This document shows positions 1 to 9,366 of a DNA stretch of 64,000 bases, piece by piece. Position numbers and translations under genes: made by a program. The number at the start of each line of letters is the position of its first letter. Position 1 is the first letter of the stretch. The stretch covers positions 1,364,001 to 1,428,000 of the forward strand of contig NZ_FNWL01000001.1 of assembly GCF_900108095.1 (NCBI RefSeq), written 5' to 3'. The DNA is from Natronorubrum sediminis. GTDB lineage: Archaea; Halobacteriota; Halobacteria; Halobacteriales; Natrialbaceae. Under the pieces are notes generated by a model, which was not told the origin of the DNA, ran no database searches, and saw only the letters and a program-made list of their open reading frames with translations.

Positions 1-334
1 AACGGCAGTCGGCGACGAACTGCGAAGTATCACGTACTTCACCGAAGACGACGTCGACCAGCTCTATCTCCGTTCGGATCTCGATCAAACCGCCGATCTG
101 GTCGGCTTCGCAGACCACGAGCGACTGGGCTTTCGCTCCCAGTCGGCGTACCGAAATACGCAACTCGGGGCGTACGAAGCCACGATCCGAATGTTCGAAA
201 ATGGCTACCTCTCGCGGGTGATCCGCGGCGAACACGGCGTCTGGGTGACGACCGATTCCATGTCGATGAATCGATTCGAGGAACTGACGAGCGCACTCGA
301 GACGGTCCTCGACGAGTTCGACGACACCGAGTAA
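1..334 (+). CDS. Small haloarchaeal protein of unknown function (5' truncated)
   Basis: The window opens inside this gene; the frame starting at base 2 stays open to a TAA at 332-334, giving about 110 residues of C-terminal sequence. The visible part is acidic and soluble. It contains the stretches ITYFTEDDVDQLYLRSDL and GYLSRVIRGEHGVWVTTD, which I associate with a short, widespread haloarchaeal family without known function (one of the DUF families seen beside many housekeeping genes). No catalytic motif, membrane segment or metal cluster is visible. It points toward the convergent ACT-domain gene, 13 bases away. The start codon lies outside the window. Confidence 0.7.
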   Translation, partial: TAVGDELRSITYFTEDDVDQLYLRSDLDQTADLVGFADHERLGFRSQSAYRNTQLGAYEATIRMFENGYLSRVIRGEHGVWVTTDSMSMNRFEELTSALETVLDEFDDTE

Positions 335-347
335 AACAGCCGACCGC

Positions 348-851
348 TCACTGAATTTCGATCTTCCGAACGAACTCGAGTTCGCGAATCGCGGTGAACA
401 CGTCGCCCGGGAGTTCTTGGTCGGTGACCAAGTAGAGCTGTGGTTCGTCGGTAAACTCCGGATCCTCGCTGATCGTCTGGCGAATCGAGATATCGTGTTC
501 GGCGAGCGTCCCCGTCACCTGCGCGACGATCCCTTTCTGGTCGGCGTCGTCGACGGCGATCGCGAGCACCGTCAGGTCGAGAACGGGTGCAAGGTCCATG
601 AGACTCGGCACCTGCGAGATGTTTTGGAAGATCCGACGCAGTTCCGGATCCTCGAGGATGACGTCCGTCGTCGAGTCGACGACGCGACGGTCGACGCCGA
701 TTTCGCGCGCGATTCCCGTGTTCGGGATCTCGATGCCGCCCGAGACGACGCGGCCGTCGTCGTTGACGGAGAATCCGCGCTCTAAGAGCAAGCGAATAAC
801 CGCCTGCTGGCTCGGCGATCCCTCGAACTTTTCCATGATTTCGTCGAACAT
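348..851 (-). CDS. ACT-domain regulator of amino-acid metabolism
   Basis: A 167-residue protein. Residues 1-75 look like a small helix-turn-helix region (SPSQQAVIRLLLERGFSV, then TGIAREIGVDRRVV). Residues about 90-167 form an ACT domain (LTVLAIAVDDADQKGIVAQVTGTLAEHDI, split here as LTVLAIAVDD and GIVAQVTGTLAEHDI). ACT domains bind amino acids, so the family (COG2150-like) is viewed as a regulator that senses an amino acid; the ligand is not known. It stands divergent from the zinc-ribbon protein gene that starts at 1050, with 198 bases between the two start codons. The ATG at 849-851 gives the full HTH part and is a good start. Confidence 0.82.
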   Translation of the reverse strand: MFDEIMEKFEGSPSQQAVIRLLLERGFSVNDDGRVVSGGIEIPNTGIAREIGVDRRVVDSTTDVILEDPELRRIFQNISQVPSLMDLAPVLDLTVLAIAVDDADQKGIVAQVTGTLAEHDISIRQTISEDPEFTDEPQLYLVTDQELPGDVFTAIRELEFVRKIEIQ

Positions 852-1049
852 TCGTTCTCATCTCAATGCGCGCCGGGCTATAATGGTCGGTGTTCGACGC
901 CAGTGCGTCCTCGAGCCACAATAGTCACAAAAATCCCACCATGGGACCGCCACTGTCCGGACGGATCACACGCTCGACGACTCTCGCCGGCACTGACGTG
1001 TCCGTCGTCTGACGGGCGATTTTTGACGGTCCAGCAACTACCAAAGCGC

Positions 1050-1832
1050 ATGCGAGAACTCCGGACCTGTGACTTCTGTGGTGGCGACGCCGCCGGCACG
1101 TTCGAAGTCCTGCCACCCGAACTCGAGCCGACAGAAAGCGAACAACGGCGCGTCGTGCTCTGTGCTGGCTGTAAGCCGACGCTCGAGGAACTCCTCGAAC
1201 CGCTCCTCACCCGCGCCGGTCTCGGCGAGGCGGCGACCGCCTCGAGCACCGAAGAAACCACCGCGGCCCCAGACCACGATCCCGCCACCACGTCGAATGC
1301 CGACTCAGCGACACGACAGGGACGAGAGACGACGGCAGAGTCGAGTGACGCTCCCCACGTAGATGACCGAACGGACACCGTTGGATCCGACGAATCCGAC
1401 GAATCCGACGACGAGAGACACGCATCGACCGCCGAACTCGAGTCATCACACCGAGATGGCATCACCTTCGACGAGGTCGAATCCACAGACGCAGTCGACG
1501 CGACCGGCGACGAGGCGGCGGCTCCCGCGATCGAGACGAGCGACGACGCAGCGGCCAACTCGAGTGATGACACACCAGCCGACTCGAGCGACAAGACACC
1601 AGTCGACACACAACCATTACAGCAGTCGAAATCGGCGAGGAAACCGCCTGCAGCCTACGGGAAGGTTATTCGACTGCTGCAAAACCGCGAGTTCCCGATG
1701 AAACGGACGACCGTCGAAAACCTGGCTGCCGGTGCGTACGATCTCGAGGGAGACGAAGTCGAAGCGATCGTCGACTACGCGCTCGAGACGGGCGAGTTCG
1801 TCGAATCGGACGGAACACTGCAACGCGAGTAG
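1050..1832 (+). CDS. Zinc-ribbon protein with acidic linker and C-terminal winged-helix-like domain
   Basis: A 260-residue protein. C7-x2-C10 and C38-x2-C41 form a likely zinc ribbon. Residues about 65-195 are a low-complexity acidic linker rich in Ser, Thr, Asp, Glu and Ala, including a short repeated DESDESDDE-type run. The last 60 residues (YGKVIRLLQNREFPMKR, ENLAAGAYDLEGDEVEAIVDYAL) look like a small alpha-helical DNA- or RNA-binding domain. The ATG at 1050 is chosen because the cysteine pair follows at once; the frame is open further upstream but that part is arginine-rich and not haloarchaeal in style. The next gene, hisB, is convergent, one base away. Function unknown; a nucleic-acid-associated role is only an inference. 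Confidence 0.75.
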   Translation: MRELRTCDFCGGDAAGTFEVLPPELEPTESEQRRVVLCAGCKPTLEELLEPLLTRAGLGEAATASSTEETTAAPDHDPATTSNADSATRQGRETTAESSDAPHVDDRTDTVGSDESDESDDERHASTAELESSHRDGITFDEVESTDAVDATGDEAAAPAIETSDDAAANSSDDTPADSSDKTPVDTQPLQQSKSARKPPAAYGKVIRLLQNREFPMKRTTVENLAAGAYDLEGDEVEAIVDYALETGEFVESDGTLQRE

Positions 1833-1833
1833 C

Positions 1834-2427
1834 TCAGAGCGTTCCTTTCGTACTGGGCGTTCCCGTCCGTCGCTCGTCGACTCGCGTCGCATCGTCGAGC
1901 GACCGCGCGAGCGCTTTGAACAACGCCTCGACCTCGTGGTGCGCGTTTTCACCCGAGACCTCCGCGTGGACGGTGAGCCCCGCATTCATCGCCAGCGACT
2001 CGCCGAAGTGACGCGCCATGTCGCTCGTGAACCCGCCGATCTGGGCCTGCGAGAACTCGCCGTCGAAGTACCAGCGCGGCCGCCCGCTCACGTCGACGAC
2101 GACACCGGCGACGGCTTCGTCCAGTGGGACCTGCCGGTCTGCGTACCGAACAATGCCGGACCTGTCCTCGAGTGCGCCATCTAACGCCTCACCGATTACG
2201 ATCGCGACGTCCTCGACGGTGTGGTGATCGTCGATCTCGAGGTCGCCGTCGCACTCGAGGGCGAGGTCGAAGAGGCCGTGTTTGGCGAACGACGTCAGCA
2301 TGTGGTCGAAAAAGCCGATTCCCGTGTCGACGTCCGCGTCACCGTCGCCGTCGACCGACAGGGTACACTCGATCGACGTCTCGGCGGTCTCGCGCGTGAC
2401 GGTTGCCGTTCGCTCGCTCATATCCAC
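1834..2427 (-). CDS. hisB: Imidazoleglycerol-phosphate dehydratase
   Basis: HisB catalyses the sixth step of histidine biosynthesis, dehydration of imidazole-glycerol-3-phosphate to imidazole-acetol-phosphate, in the cytoplasm. The protein is 197 residues (195 if the second ATG, at 2421, giving [10 protein letters not shown], is used), the usual length of monofunctional HisB. The manganese-binding motifs are present: GFFDHML, then DDHHTVED in the first half, and the duplicated counterpart [10 protein letters not shown] near the C-terminus, with [10 protein letters not shown] between them. hisA lies 2.8 kb away on the same strand with trkH between, so the two are not in one operon. It ends one base from the convergent zinc-ribbon gene. 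Confidence 0.97.
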   Translation of the reverse strand: MDMSERTATVTRETAETSIECTLSVDGDGDADVDTGIGFFDHMLTSFAKHGLFDLALECDGDLEIDDHHTVEDVAIVIGEALDGALEDRSGIVRYADRQVPLDEAVAGVVVDVSGRPRWYFDGEFSQAQIGGFTSDMARHFGESLAMNAGLTVHAEVSGENAHHEVEALFKALARSLDDATRVDERRTGTPSTKGTL

Positions 2428-2708
2428 ATCGATGTGCCCGCCGGTACAAGGCGATTGCGTTCAGTGACTGTCAAAATAATGGTAGGATCGGATTATCGGC
2501 ACCTACTCTGGACAAATGTAACTGGACAGTCCAGCCGGCAATCCACGGCCTGAAAAAGCGTTCTAAAAGTTTTAGCCGATTTTAAGCCGATAATCCCCAC
2601 GCGTATTGGTACACTTTCTCGACTAAAACGACCCGAAACAACCCCAAGGTTCGACTACTTATATGATGGTTTCAGTGAAAGTCAGAGCTACGAAACGGTG
2701 ACCCCCTG
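2428..2708. promoter_or_regulatory. Divergent intergenic region hisB / small membrane protein, with TATA element
   Basis: This 281-base AT-richer stretch separates divergent start codons. A TATA-like element CTTATATG at about 2658-2665 on the plus strand would place transcription start near 2689, followed by GGTGA at 2697-2701, eight bases before the ATG at 2709, which fits a short leader with a ribosome-binding site. No further gene or repeat is visible here. Confidence 0.5.
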
Positions 2709-2978
2709 ATGTCCAACTCCTCCACCCCCCTCTCGAACGACTCGATCAACCCGTCCAGCCCCGAATCAGACCGTCACGACCACCCTCGGCGCTCGCTCGT
2801 CGACTCGGTCAAACTCCCGGTACAGTTCGTGTCGTTTTGGGGTGCAATTGCCCTTCCGTTCGCCCACCTGCCACTTCTCGCGCAGGGACTCGGCTCACCA
2901 CAGGCGACCCTGTTGTTCCTCGTCTTGCTCGCAGCCAACGTCCTCGCCCTCTACGTCGGCCACGGATACAAACGCTGA
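2709..2978 (+). CDS. Small two-helix membrane protein of unknown function
   Basis: An 89-residue protein. Residues 1-35 are hydrophilic and rich in Ser, Asn and Pro. Two hydrophobic segments follow, about 38-58 (VQFVSFWGAIALPFAHLPLLA) and 65-84 (ATLLFLVLLAANVLALYVGH). The tail GYKR is basic, which would place the C-terminus inside. A TATA box and ribosome-binding site are visible upstream, so expression is credible. It lies 115 bases before trkH on the same strand and may be cotranscribed with it; a link to potassium uptake is only suggested by position. Not recognised as a named family. Confidence 0.65.
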   Translation: MSNSSTPLSNDSINPSSPESDRHDHPRRSLVDSVKLPVQFVSFWGAIALPFAHLPLLAQGLGSPQATLLFLVLLAANVLALYVGHGYKR

Positions 2979-3092
2979 CCGCGAGCCAACTCGAGTCACT
3001 CACACCGCCTGTAGCCGACCACAGAACCAAGACGGCCCCTCGCTTCGTTCCGAACCGATTAATGTCCCGCCACTCACAGTCACAGTCACTCG

Positions 3093-4625
3093 ATGGGGAT
3101 TCGTGTCGACTGGCGCTCGAGTTGCAGCCTCACCGGAACGGTGTTGAAGTGGCTCGCCGTCCCGCTATCCGTCCCACTCTTACTGGCTGTATTCGACGGC
3201 GATAGCACGCTTCCCTTCGCCGCCGCTGTCGCCGCCACGGTCGTCGTCGGACTCGGCCTCGAGCACCTGAGCGAGGAACGCGAACTGAGACAGCGAGAGG
3301 CGTTTTTGATGGTTGCATTGACGTGGCTCAGCGTCGCCGTTATCGGCGCGATTCCGTTCGCCCTCGTCGGCGTCGGCGCCCCCACAGCATCCGCGTTTTC
3401 GGCATCCGTCGGCGGCCTCGTCAACGCCCTCTTCGAGAGCACGAGCGGCCTCACGACAACCGGGGCAACCGTGATGAGCGGGTGGGACTTCGAGAATCAG
3501 TCTCGCGCGATCTTGCTCTGGCGGCAGTTGATCCAGTGGCTCGGCGGCCTCGGAATCCTGGTCGTCGCCATCGGCCTCCTCTCGAACCTGATGGTCGGTG
3601 GTGCCCAGTTGATGGAGACCGAGACCCAGACCCGTAACGTCCGCAAACTCCGCCCACACCTCGATGAAACCGCACGGCTCATCTGGGGGCTGTACGTCGG
3701 CCTCACCGTCCTCGCCGCGGCGACGTTCTACGCCCTGTACCTCCTCGGATTCGACGGCAACATGGACCTCTTCAACGCCGTCTCCCACGCGATGACCAGC
3801 GTCGCGACGGCCGGCTTTTCACCCGAACCGGAGAGCATCGCCGCGTTCTCGCCCGCCGTCCAGTGGGCCATCATGCCCTTCATGATCCTCGGGGCGACCA
3901 ACTTCGTCTTGCTCTATTACATCACGCAAGGCGAGTTCAGTCACCCGTTCCAGTCCGAAGAGTTTCGCTTCTACGTCGGCATCCTCGTCGGGTTTAGCGC
4001 ACTCGTCGCGGCCGTCCTCTGGGTCGACCCGACGATCGATGGCAGTCTCGAGGAGACGATCAGACACGGCCTGTTCAACGTCGTCTCGCTGGTGACGACG
4101 ACGGGCTACGCCTCCGCCGATTTCGGCGAGTGGCCCTCCGGGGCGACGTTCATCCTCTTTTTCAGCATGTTCATCGGGGGGATGGCCGGGTCGACGACCT
4201 GTTCGATCAAGTCCCTGCGATGGCTGGTGACGCTCAAGGCGTTCCGACGGAATCTCTTCCTCTCGGTTCACCCGGAAGCCGTCCGCCCGATTCGACTCGG
4301 CGACACCGTCGTCGACGAAGACACCATCCGCGACATCTACGCCTACATCCTGCTGGTGCTCGTCATCTTCTTCCTGTTGACGGTCGTCGTCGTCGTCGAC
4401 GCGGCCCGCTTTAGCGACCCCACTGTCACCGAATTCGAAGCGATCAGCGCGTCGGGATCGATCTTCCTCAACATCGGCCCCGCGTTCGGGATGGCCGGCC
4501 CGATGGACAACTACGCCGGCTTCCCCGTCACCACGCGAACCATCATGATCGTCATGATGTGGATCGGCCGCATCGAGATCATCCCCGTGCTCGTGCTCCT
4601 GACGCCGGCCTTCTGGAAGTCGTAG
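3093..4625 (+). CDS. trkH: TrkH-type potassium uptake channel subunit
   Basis: TrkH is the membrane pore of the Trk potassium uptake system, which haloarchaea need to hold molar internal K+. The 510-residue protein has the four P-loop repeats of the family: STSGLTTTGAT at about 117-126, HAMTSVATAGFSPE near 240, VVSLVTTTGYASADF near 350 and SASGSIFLNIGPAFG near 455. The second, third and fourth each carry the filter glycine. About ten membrane segments are visible. No trkA (cytoplasmic RCK regulatory subunit) lies next to it, so it must pair with a TrkA encoded elsewhere. A strong hairpin begins 20 bases after the stop codon. Confidence 0.95.
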   Translation: MGIRVDWRSSCSLTGTVLKWLAVPLSVPLLLAVFDGDSTLPFAAAVAATVVVGLGLEHLSEERELRQREAFLMVALTWLSVAVIGAIPFALVGVGAPTASAFSASVGGLVNALFESTSGLTTTGATVMSGWDFENQSRAILLWRQLIQWLGGLGILVVAIGLLSNLMVGGAQLMETETQTRNVRKLRPHLDETARLIWGLYVGLTVLAAATFYALYLLGFDGNMDLFNAVSHAMTSVATAGFSPEPESIAAFSPAVQWAIMPFMILGATNFVLLYYITQGEFSHPFQSEEFRFYVGILVGFSALVAAVLWVDPTIDGSLEETIRHGLFNVVSLVTTTGYASADFGEWPSGATFILFFSMFIGGMAGSTTCSIKSLRWLVTLKAFRRNLFLSVHPEAVRPIRLGDTVVDEDTIRDIYAYILLVLVIFFLLTVVVVVDAARFSDPTVTEFEAISASGSIFLNIGPAFGMAGPMDNYAGFPVTTRTIMIVMMWIGRIEIIPVLVLLTPAFWKS

Positions 4626-5188
4626 AAACGAAGTTTTGCGCTGCGGGTGCGCCAAAGGCGCACCCTCGGCAAAAATTCGATTAAAAGCACTCCTCCTTCC
4701 GTTCCGGCCGCTTTGCGGCCTCCACGTCAGTCGTCGGCCCGCTCGTTCGTCCTTCGGACTCACTCGCGGAGAGTACCGGTAAAGCGCCTGCCCTTCCCCG
4801 AGGAGCGCGGCTCTCGTGTTGCTCGAGCCGTGCTCCCGGCCAAACCGTGTGCCCGGCCGGTGCATCGACGTGGCGCGCGCTGTCAGCCGTCCGAGCGAGA
4901 GTGAGGCCGGCTGAGAATCCCGTGCGAGGGATGAGCGAGTGTAACGAGCGTTAGCGCGGAACCGGAGATTCCGCGAACCATTCAAACGGGCGCGAAGCGC
5001 CCGTGAGAAGAAATCGGCTGGGGAGGTTGTGGAAATCATTGCCGCCAGCAACAGCGGATAATCGCTCTCGAGTCGTCCTCGAAACGGAAAAGTCGTCCTC
5101 GAGAACGCATAGAATTGGCTTTGAAACACGTAAATCGACCTCGAGAACACGTGAATCGACAGTAAAACGGAACAGTCGGCTCTAAAAG
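4626..5188. repeat. Non-coding, hairpin-rich intergenic tract between trkH and hisA
   Basis: This 563-base gap has no credible gene on either strand. It carries several short perfect inverted repeats with tiny loops: 4645-4665 (9 bp, loop AAA), 4706-4720 (GGCCGC-TTT-GCGGCC), 4749-4759 (GTCC-TTC-GGAC), 4955-4975 (CGCGGAA/TTCCGCG) and 4986-5004 (ACGGGCGC-GAA-GCGCCCGT). The last 150 bases (5050-5180) contain degenerate repeats of a CGTCCTCGAGAACG-type word. The texture resembles multicopy intergenic elements of haloarchaeal chromosomes; copy number cannot be judged from one window. Confidence 0.6.
4645..4665 (+). terminator. Perfect 9-bp stem hairpin after trkH
   Basis: GGGTGCGCC, loop AAA, GGCGCACCC forms a perfect 9-bp stem 20 bases past the trkH stop. 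It is flanked by TTTTGC (4634-4639) and GCAAAA (4669-4674), which can pair to lengthen the structure. It could end trkH transcription; it also belongs to a series of similar triloop hairpins in this tract. Confidence 0.6.
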
Positions 5189-5920
5189 TTACTCGCCAAC
5201 CGCGTTTTGGGCGTCCTCGAGTGTGAAGTTCCCTTCGTACAGCGCGCTGCCGACGACCACAGCCGAAGCTCCAGCCGCCTCGAGTGCCCGGACGTCCTCG
5301 AGCGTCGCGACGCCGCCGCTGGCAATGATCGGAACGCCGGTCGCCTCGACCAGTTCTCTGACCGGTTCGGTTGCCACGCCCTCGAGTCGGCCCTCCACGT
5401 CGACGTTCGTGAACAAAATCGCCGCAGCACCCAGGTCCTCGTATCGCTCGGCGGCCTCGACGGGTGAGATACCGGCTCCTTCGGTCCAGCCCTCGACGAC
5501 GACTTCACCGTCTTTCGCGTCCAGACTGACGACGACGCTGTCGGGATGGGTCTCGCTGATTTCGGCGACGATATCGGGGTTCTCGACCGCCGCAGTGCCG
5601 AGGATAACGCGGTCGACGCCGCGCTCGAGCAGGTCGATGGCGTCCGCGGCCGTGCGGATTCCCCCGCCCAGTTGGGTCGGCACGTCGACGGCCTCGAGGA
5701 CGGCGTCGATGGCGTCGGCGTTCCCTCGCTCGCCGTCGAACGCACCGTCGAGGTCGACGAGGTGCAGCGAGTTCGCCCCCGCGTCGATCCAGCGGTGGGC
5801 TGCCTCGACGGGGTCGCCATAGGTCTTCTCGGTGCCGCGTTCACCTTGGACGAGCTGGACGACCTCGCCGTCCTGCAAATCGACGGCGGGAAGGACTTCG
5901 AACGCCGGAAACGTGCTCAT
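5189..5920 (-). CDS. hisA: HisA isomerase (ProFAR isomerase)
   Basis: HisA opens the ribose of ProFAR by an Amadori rearrangement in the fourth step of histidine biosynthesis. The 243-residue length is typical. The TIM barrel shows the two halves of the family: catalytic Asp14 in AVDLQDGEVVQLVQG and the second catalytic Asp134 in SLDAKDGEV, with phosphate-binding glycines in QLGGGIRT (83-90) and IIASGGV. The tail ALYEGNFTLEDAQ is also typical of HisA. It is preceded by a 279-base gap and followed by the hairpin tract, so it appears monocistronic. Confidence 0.97.
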   Translation of the reverse strand: MSTFPAFEVLPAVDLQDGEVVQLVQGERGTEKTYGDPVEAAHRWIDAGANSLHLVDLDGAFDGERGNADAIDAVLEAVDVPTQLGGGIRTAADAIDLLERGVDRVILGTAAVENPDIVAEISETHPDSVVVSLDAKDGEVVVEGWTEGAGISPVEAAERYEDLGAAAILFTNVDVEGRLEGVATEPVRELVEATGVPIIASGGVATLEDVRALEAAGASAVVVGSALYEGNFTLEDAQNAVGE

Positions 5921-6199
5921 GAGGGGGCGGAAGGCGGGGGCGCGCCTAAAGCCTCCGGAAGCCGCCGACGTCGTCAGTCGTGGTTGAAACAGATAGGGCA
6001 GGGAAAGCCGTACTCACCGAACCAAGAGACGCCCACACCGACTGGCTGAGAGAGCGAGAGACGGACTCCGGGTAGCACCGAAAGCACAGCGTCGGGAGTG
6101 CGCCTGACTCGAGTAGGAAGCGACGTCTACAGAACCCGAACAGTCTGGCGTTCGTGCAGAGAGACTACAGGTCGGGCCGTCGAGGATCGACACAATCGA

Positions 6200-8056
6200 A
6201 TGTCGTCAGCGGTTTTCCTCGCTCAGGAAGCGACCACCCAGCCAGACCTGACGAGTGACATGCTCGTCGTCTTCGGCGTCGTTGGGCTGGCACTCGTCCT
6301 CTTCGTCACCGAGCGACTGCCGATCGACGTCACCGCGATCTTGTTGATCGTGATCCTCGTCGTCCTCGAGCCCTGGACGGGGATCGACCCGAGCACCGGC
6401 ATTTCCGGCTTCGCCAACGACGCGACGATTACGGTGCTCGCGATGCTCATCCTCAGTGGCGGCGTCGCCCGAACGGGTGTCGTCCAAGAGGTCGGCCGGC
6501 GAATGGCCGGGTTCGCGGGCGACAACCTCCGGAAACAGCTGTTCGCGACCACTCTCGCGAGCGGGCCCGTCTCCGGGTTTCTCAACAATACGCCGGTCGT
6601 CGCGCTGTTGGTGCCGGTCGTCTCCGACGTCGCGAACCGCGGAAACACGTCGCCCTCGAAGCTCCTCATTCCGCTGTCCTACGCCTCGCAGGTCGGCGGC
6701 ATGCTCACGCTCATCGGCACGTCCACGAACATCCTCGCAAGCGATATCAGCGGCCGCCTCGGGGAGGACTACGCCGAACTCCACCAGTTCTCGATGTTCG
6801 AATTCACGCAGTTGGGTGCCATCGTCGTCGTCGTCGGCTCGCTGTACCTGATCTTCGTCGGTCACTACCTCATCCCCGAGCGCGTGCCGCCACAGGCGGA
6901 CTATCTCGAGTCCTACGAGGTCGGCGACTACCTCGCCGACGTGGCCGTCGTGGCAGGCTCGCCACTCGCCGGGTCGACGGTCGGGAACGCGACCAACAAG
7001 CTCGGTCCCGAAATCGATATCGTACAGGTCGTCCGCGACGGCGATCGGTCGGTCGCCCCCGGACGCGACACGCAACTCGGCGAAGGCGACATTCTCGTCG
7101 TCCGGACGGATCGAGACGCGATCACGATGCTCGAGGACGCATTCGGTGTCGAACTTGTTGGACGGCCGGCGTCGACCGCAGAGCTCTCACCCGAAGGAGG
7201 CGACGGCAGTATCACCGAACTGGTCGTCTCGCTCGACTCCCGACTCGTCGGCGAACGACTGGACCCCGAAGCGTTTCGCGAGGAGTTCGGCGCTGCCGTC
7301 CTCGGACTTCGTCGCCACGGCGAACTAATCGGCGACCGAATCGTCGGCCGGCGACTCGACGTCGGTGACACGCTGCTCGTACAGGCCCCCTCCGACACGC
7401 TGGATCGACTCTCGAGACGCGACGACGTGATCGTTGCTCGCGAACCGCCCCAACCCGACTATCGGGCCGCCAAAGCGCCGATCGCCATCGCCATCATGAT
7501 CGGCGTCGTCGCCGTCGCCGCCCTCGAGATCTATCCAATCCTGCTCTCGGCGCTCGCCGGCGTCGTCGCGATGGTCGTCACGGGCGTCCTCGAGCCAAAC
7601 GAGATGTACGACGCCGTCGAGTGGGACATTATCTTCCTGTTGGCGGGCGTGATCCCGCTCGGAATCGCCCTCGAGCAGTCGGGTGCGGCCGCCTACCTCG
7701 CTTTCCTCGTGGTCGAGACGGCCGGCTTCCTGCCGACGATCGTGGTCCTGTGGCTGTTTTACATCGTAACGGGGCTGATCACGGAACTGATCAGCAACAA
7801 CGCGAGCGTCGTCCTCTTGATCCCGGTCGCCGCGGCCGCGGCGGCGGGTATCGGCGCGAATCCCTTCGCGTTCGTCCTCGCGGTCACGTTCGCCGCCAGC
7901 ACGGCCTTTCTCGGGCCGATCGGCTATCAGACGAACCTGTTCGTCTACGGACCGGGGGGCTACCGCTTCAGCGATTACTTCCGCGTCGGCGCACCGCTAC
8001 AGTTGCTGTTGTCGATCGTGACCGTCCTCGGCATCTCGGTCTTTTGGGGTGTGTGA
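6200..8056 (+). CDS. SLC13-family anion permease with two RCK_C (TrkA-C) domains
   Basis: A 618-residue membrane transporter of the DASS/SLC13 group, which carries sulfate, phosphate, di- or tricarboxylates with sodium. The N-terminal half has FLNNTPVVALLVPVV with Asn129-Asn130-Thr131-Pro132 and TSTNILASD; the second half has the matching SNNASVVLLIPV (Asn533-Asn534) and PIGYQTNLFVYGPG, the paired helix-hairpin signatures of the family. Two soluble TrkA-C regulatory domains interrupt the membrane part, at about 230-313 and 334-413, and may bind a small ligand. I chose ATG 6200 (MSSAVFLAQ); the frame is open earlier but reads as non-coding. The PiT gene follows 128 bases later, giving an anion-uptake block. 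The substrate cannot be told from sequence. Confidence 0.88.
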   Translation: MSSAVFLAQEATTQPDLTSDMLVVFGVVGLALVLFVTERLPIDVTAILLIVILVVLEPWTGIDPSTGISGFANDATITVLAMLILSGGVARTGVVQEVGRRMAGFAGDNLRKQLFATTLASGPVSGFLNNTPVVALLVPVVSDVANRGNTSPSKLLIPLSYASQVGGMLTLIGTSTNILASDISGRLGEDYAELHQFSMFEFTQLGAIVVVVGSLYLIFVGHYLIPERVPPQADYLESYEVGDYLADVAVVAGSPLAGSTVGNATNKLGPEIDIVQVVRDGDRSVAPGRDTQLGEGDILVVRTDRDAITMLEDAFGVELVGRPASTAELSPEGGDGSITELVVSLDSRLVGERLDPEAFREEFGAAVLGLRRHGELIGDRIVGRRLDVGDTLLVQAPSDTLDRLSRRDDVIVAREPPQPDYRAAKAPIAIAIMIGVVAVAALEIYPILLSALAGVVAMVVTGVLEPNEMYDAVEWDIIFLLAGVIPLGIALEQSGAAAYLAFLVVETAGFLPTIVVLWLFYIVTGLITELISNNASVVLLIPVAAAAAAGIGANPFAFVLAVTFAASTAFLGPIGYQTNLFVYGPGGYRFSDYFRVGAPLQLLLSIVTVLGISVFWGV

Positions 8057-8184
8057 GGCAGTGGTCGGGCCGAAGCGTTGGAAAAGATACCCTACCTTTG
8101 ATTTAATAAGTTACAGGAAAGGTCAATATAACCAACGTTGTCGCTCCAGTAGATATTTCAGCAATACACACGTATAATTCGTAG

Positions 8185-9366
8185 ATGGTCGAAACGCTTC
8201 TCCTGGTTGGAGTCGTTGCGTCGATTTTCGTTGGCTTCAATATCGGTGGCTCGTCGACGGGCATCACGTGGGGCCCCGCCGTCGGTGCCGGGATCGTCAC
8301 GAAGACGGCGGCGGCAGCGATCATGACCGTGTTCGTCTTTCTCGGCGGGATCAGCGTCGGGCAGAACGTCATGGAAACGCTCAGCGAGGGCATTATTACG
8401 ATCGACCTCACGTTGTCCGCCGGCGTCGCCGTGCTCTTTTTCATCGGATTGGGGATCCTCGTGGCCAATATCTTCGGCGTCCCCGTCCCGACGTCGATGA
8501 CCACCGTCGGCGCAATCGCCGGACTCGGGTTGGCAACTGGCACGTTGAACTACGCGACGATCACCGAGATCATCTCCTGGTGGATCGTCACGCCGATTAT
8601 CGGCTTCTGGATCGGCGGAATCATCGGCCGATACATCTATCCGGCGATCAATCAGCGGGTGACGATCGAAAAGACGGAGGGACCACTGCTGACTCTCGAG
8701 CGACGGGGCCCGATTCCGACGGTGGCGCTTGGTCCGAACACGACGCGATCGGAGATTGGGACCACGGCCGTCGTGTTCGCCGTCGGCTGTTACATGGCGT
8801 TCAGCGCCGGTGCGAGCAACGTCCCGAACGCCGCTGCGCCGCTGGTCGGCGAAGCGGGACTCGAGGTCAACACCGCGGTCGTCATCGCCACGCTCGCCAT
8901 CGGCCTCGGCGGGTTCACCATCGCCCGGCGAACGATGGAATCGGTCGGGGGCGAACTGAGCGACATCCCGCTTCTCGCGGCGCTGTTCGTCATGGTGACG
9001 GCGTCGTCGATCACGACCGCGCTCTCGTATATCGGGATTCCGATCAGCCTCGTGATGGCGACGGTGATGACCATCGTCGGCATCGGCTGGGGCCGGGCGA
9101 CCCGACCGATCACCGTCCGCGAGGCGGTCACCCGCGACAGCGAGATCACGGAGCGAGAAATCGTTCCGGGAGCGATCACGGCCGAGGAGATGGAAGGCGA
9201 ACCATCACCACCGATCGGTGAGGAAGAGCCCGAGGAAGTGCTCGACGCCGGCGACCTGTTCAACCCGCGAGCCGTGATCAAGTACCTCTCGATGTGGATC
9301 ATCGGCCCGTCGATGTCGACGATACTGGCCTACGGATTCTTTACGCTCCTTCCGGGCGTCGCCTGA
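8185..9366 (+). CDS. PiT-family inorganic phosphate permease (copy 1)
   Basis: A 393-residue membrane protein of the PiT family, which carries phosphate with a cation. The duplicated signatures are visible: the N-terminal GFNIGGSSTGITWGPAVGAG and the internal AFSAGASNVPNAAAPLVG, each with the G-A/S-N-x-x-N/G core, and PVPTSMTTVGAIAGLG near residue 100. About ten membrane helices are split by an acidic loop. Its tail ends in a hydrophobic helix. It is about the same length as, and clearly paralogous to, the gene at 10718-11893, toward which it points. A TATA-like GATATTT at 8152-8158 lies about 28 bases before the ATG, fitting a leaderless mRNA. Confidence 0.93.
   Translation: MVETLLLVGVVASIFVGFNIGGSSTGITWGPAVGAGIVTKTAAAAIMTVFVFLGGISVGQNVMETLSEGIITIDLTLSAGVAVLFFIGLGILVANIFGVPVPTSMTTVGAIAGLGLATGTLNYATITEIISWWIVTPIIGFWIGGIIGRYIYPAINQRVTIEKTEGPLLTLERRGPIPTVALGPNTTRSEIGTTAVVFAVGCYMAFSAGASNVPNAAAPLVGEAGLEVNTAVVIATLAIGLGGFTIARRTMESVGGELSDIPLLAALFVMVTASSITTALSYIGIPISLVMATVMTIVGIGWGRATRPITVREAVTRDSEITEREIVPGAITAEEMEGEPSPPIGEEEPEEVLDAGDLFNPRAVIKYLSMWIIGPSMSTILAYGFFTLLPGVA

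Noticed and set aside
4627-5188. Hairpins read as a CRISPR array
   Set aside because: The stems differ from each other and there is no constant repeat with even spacing, and no cas genes occur in the window.
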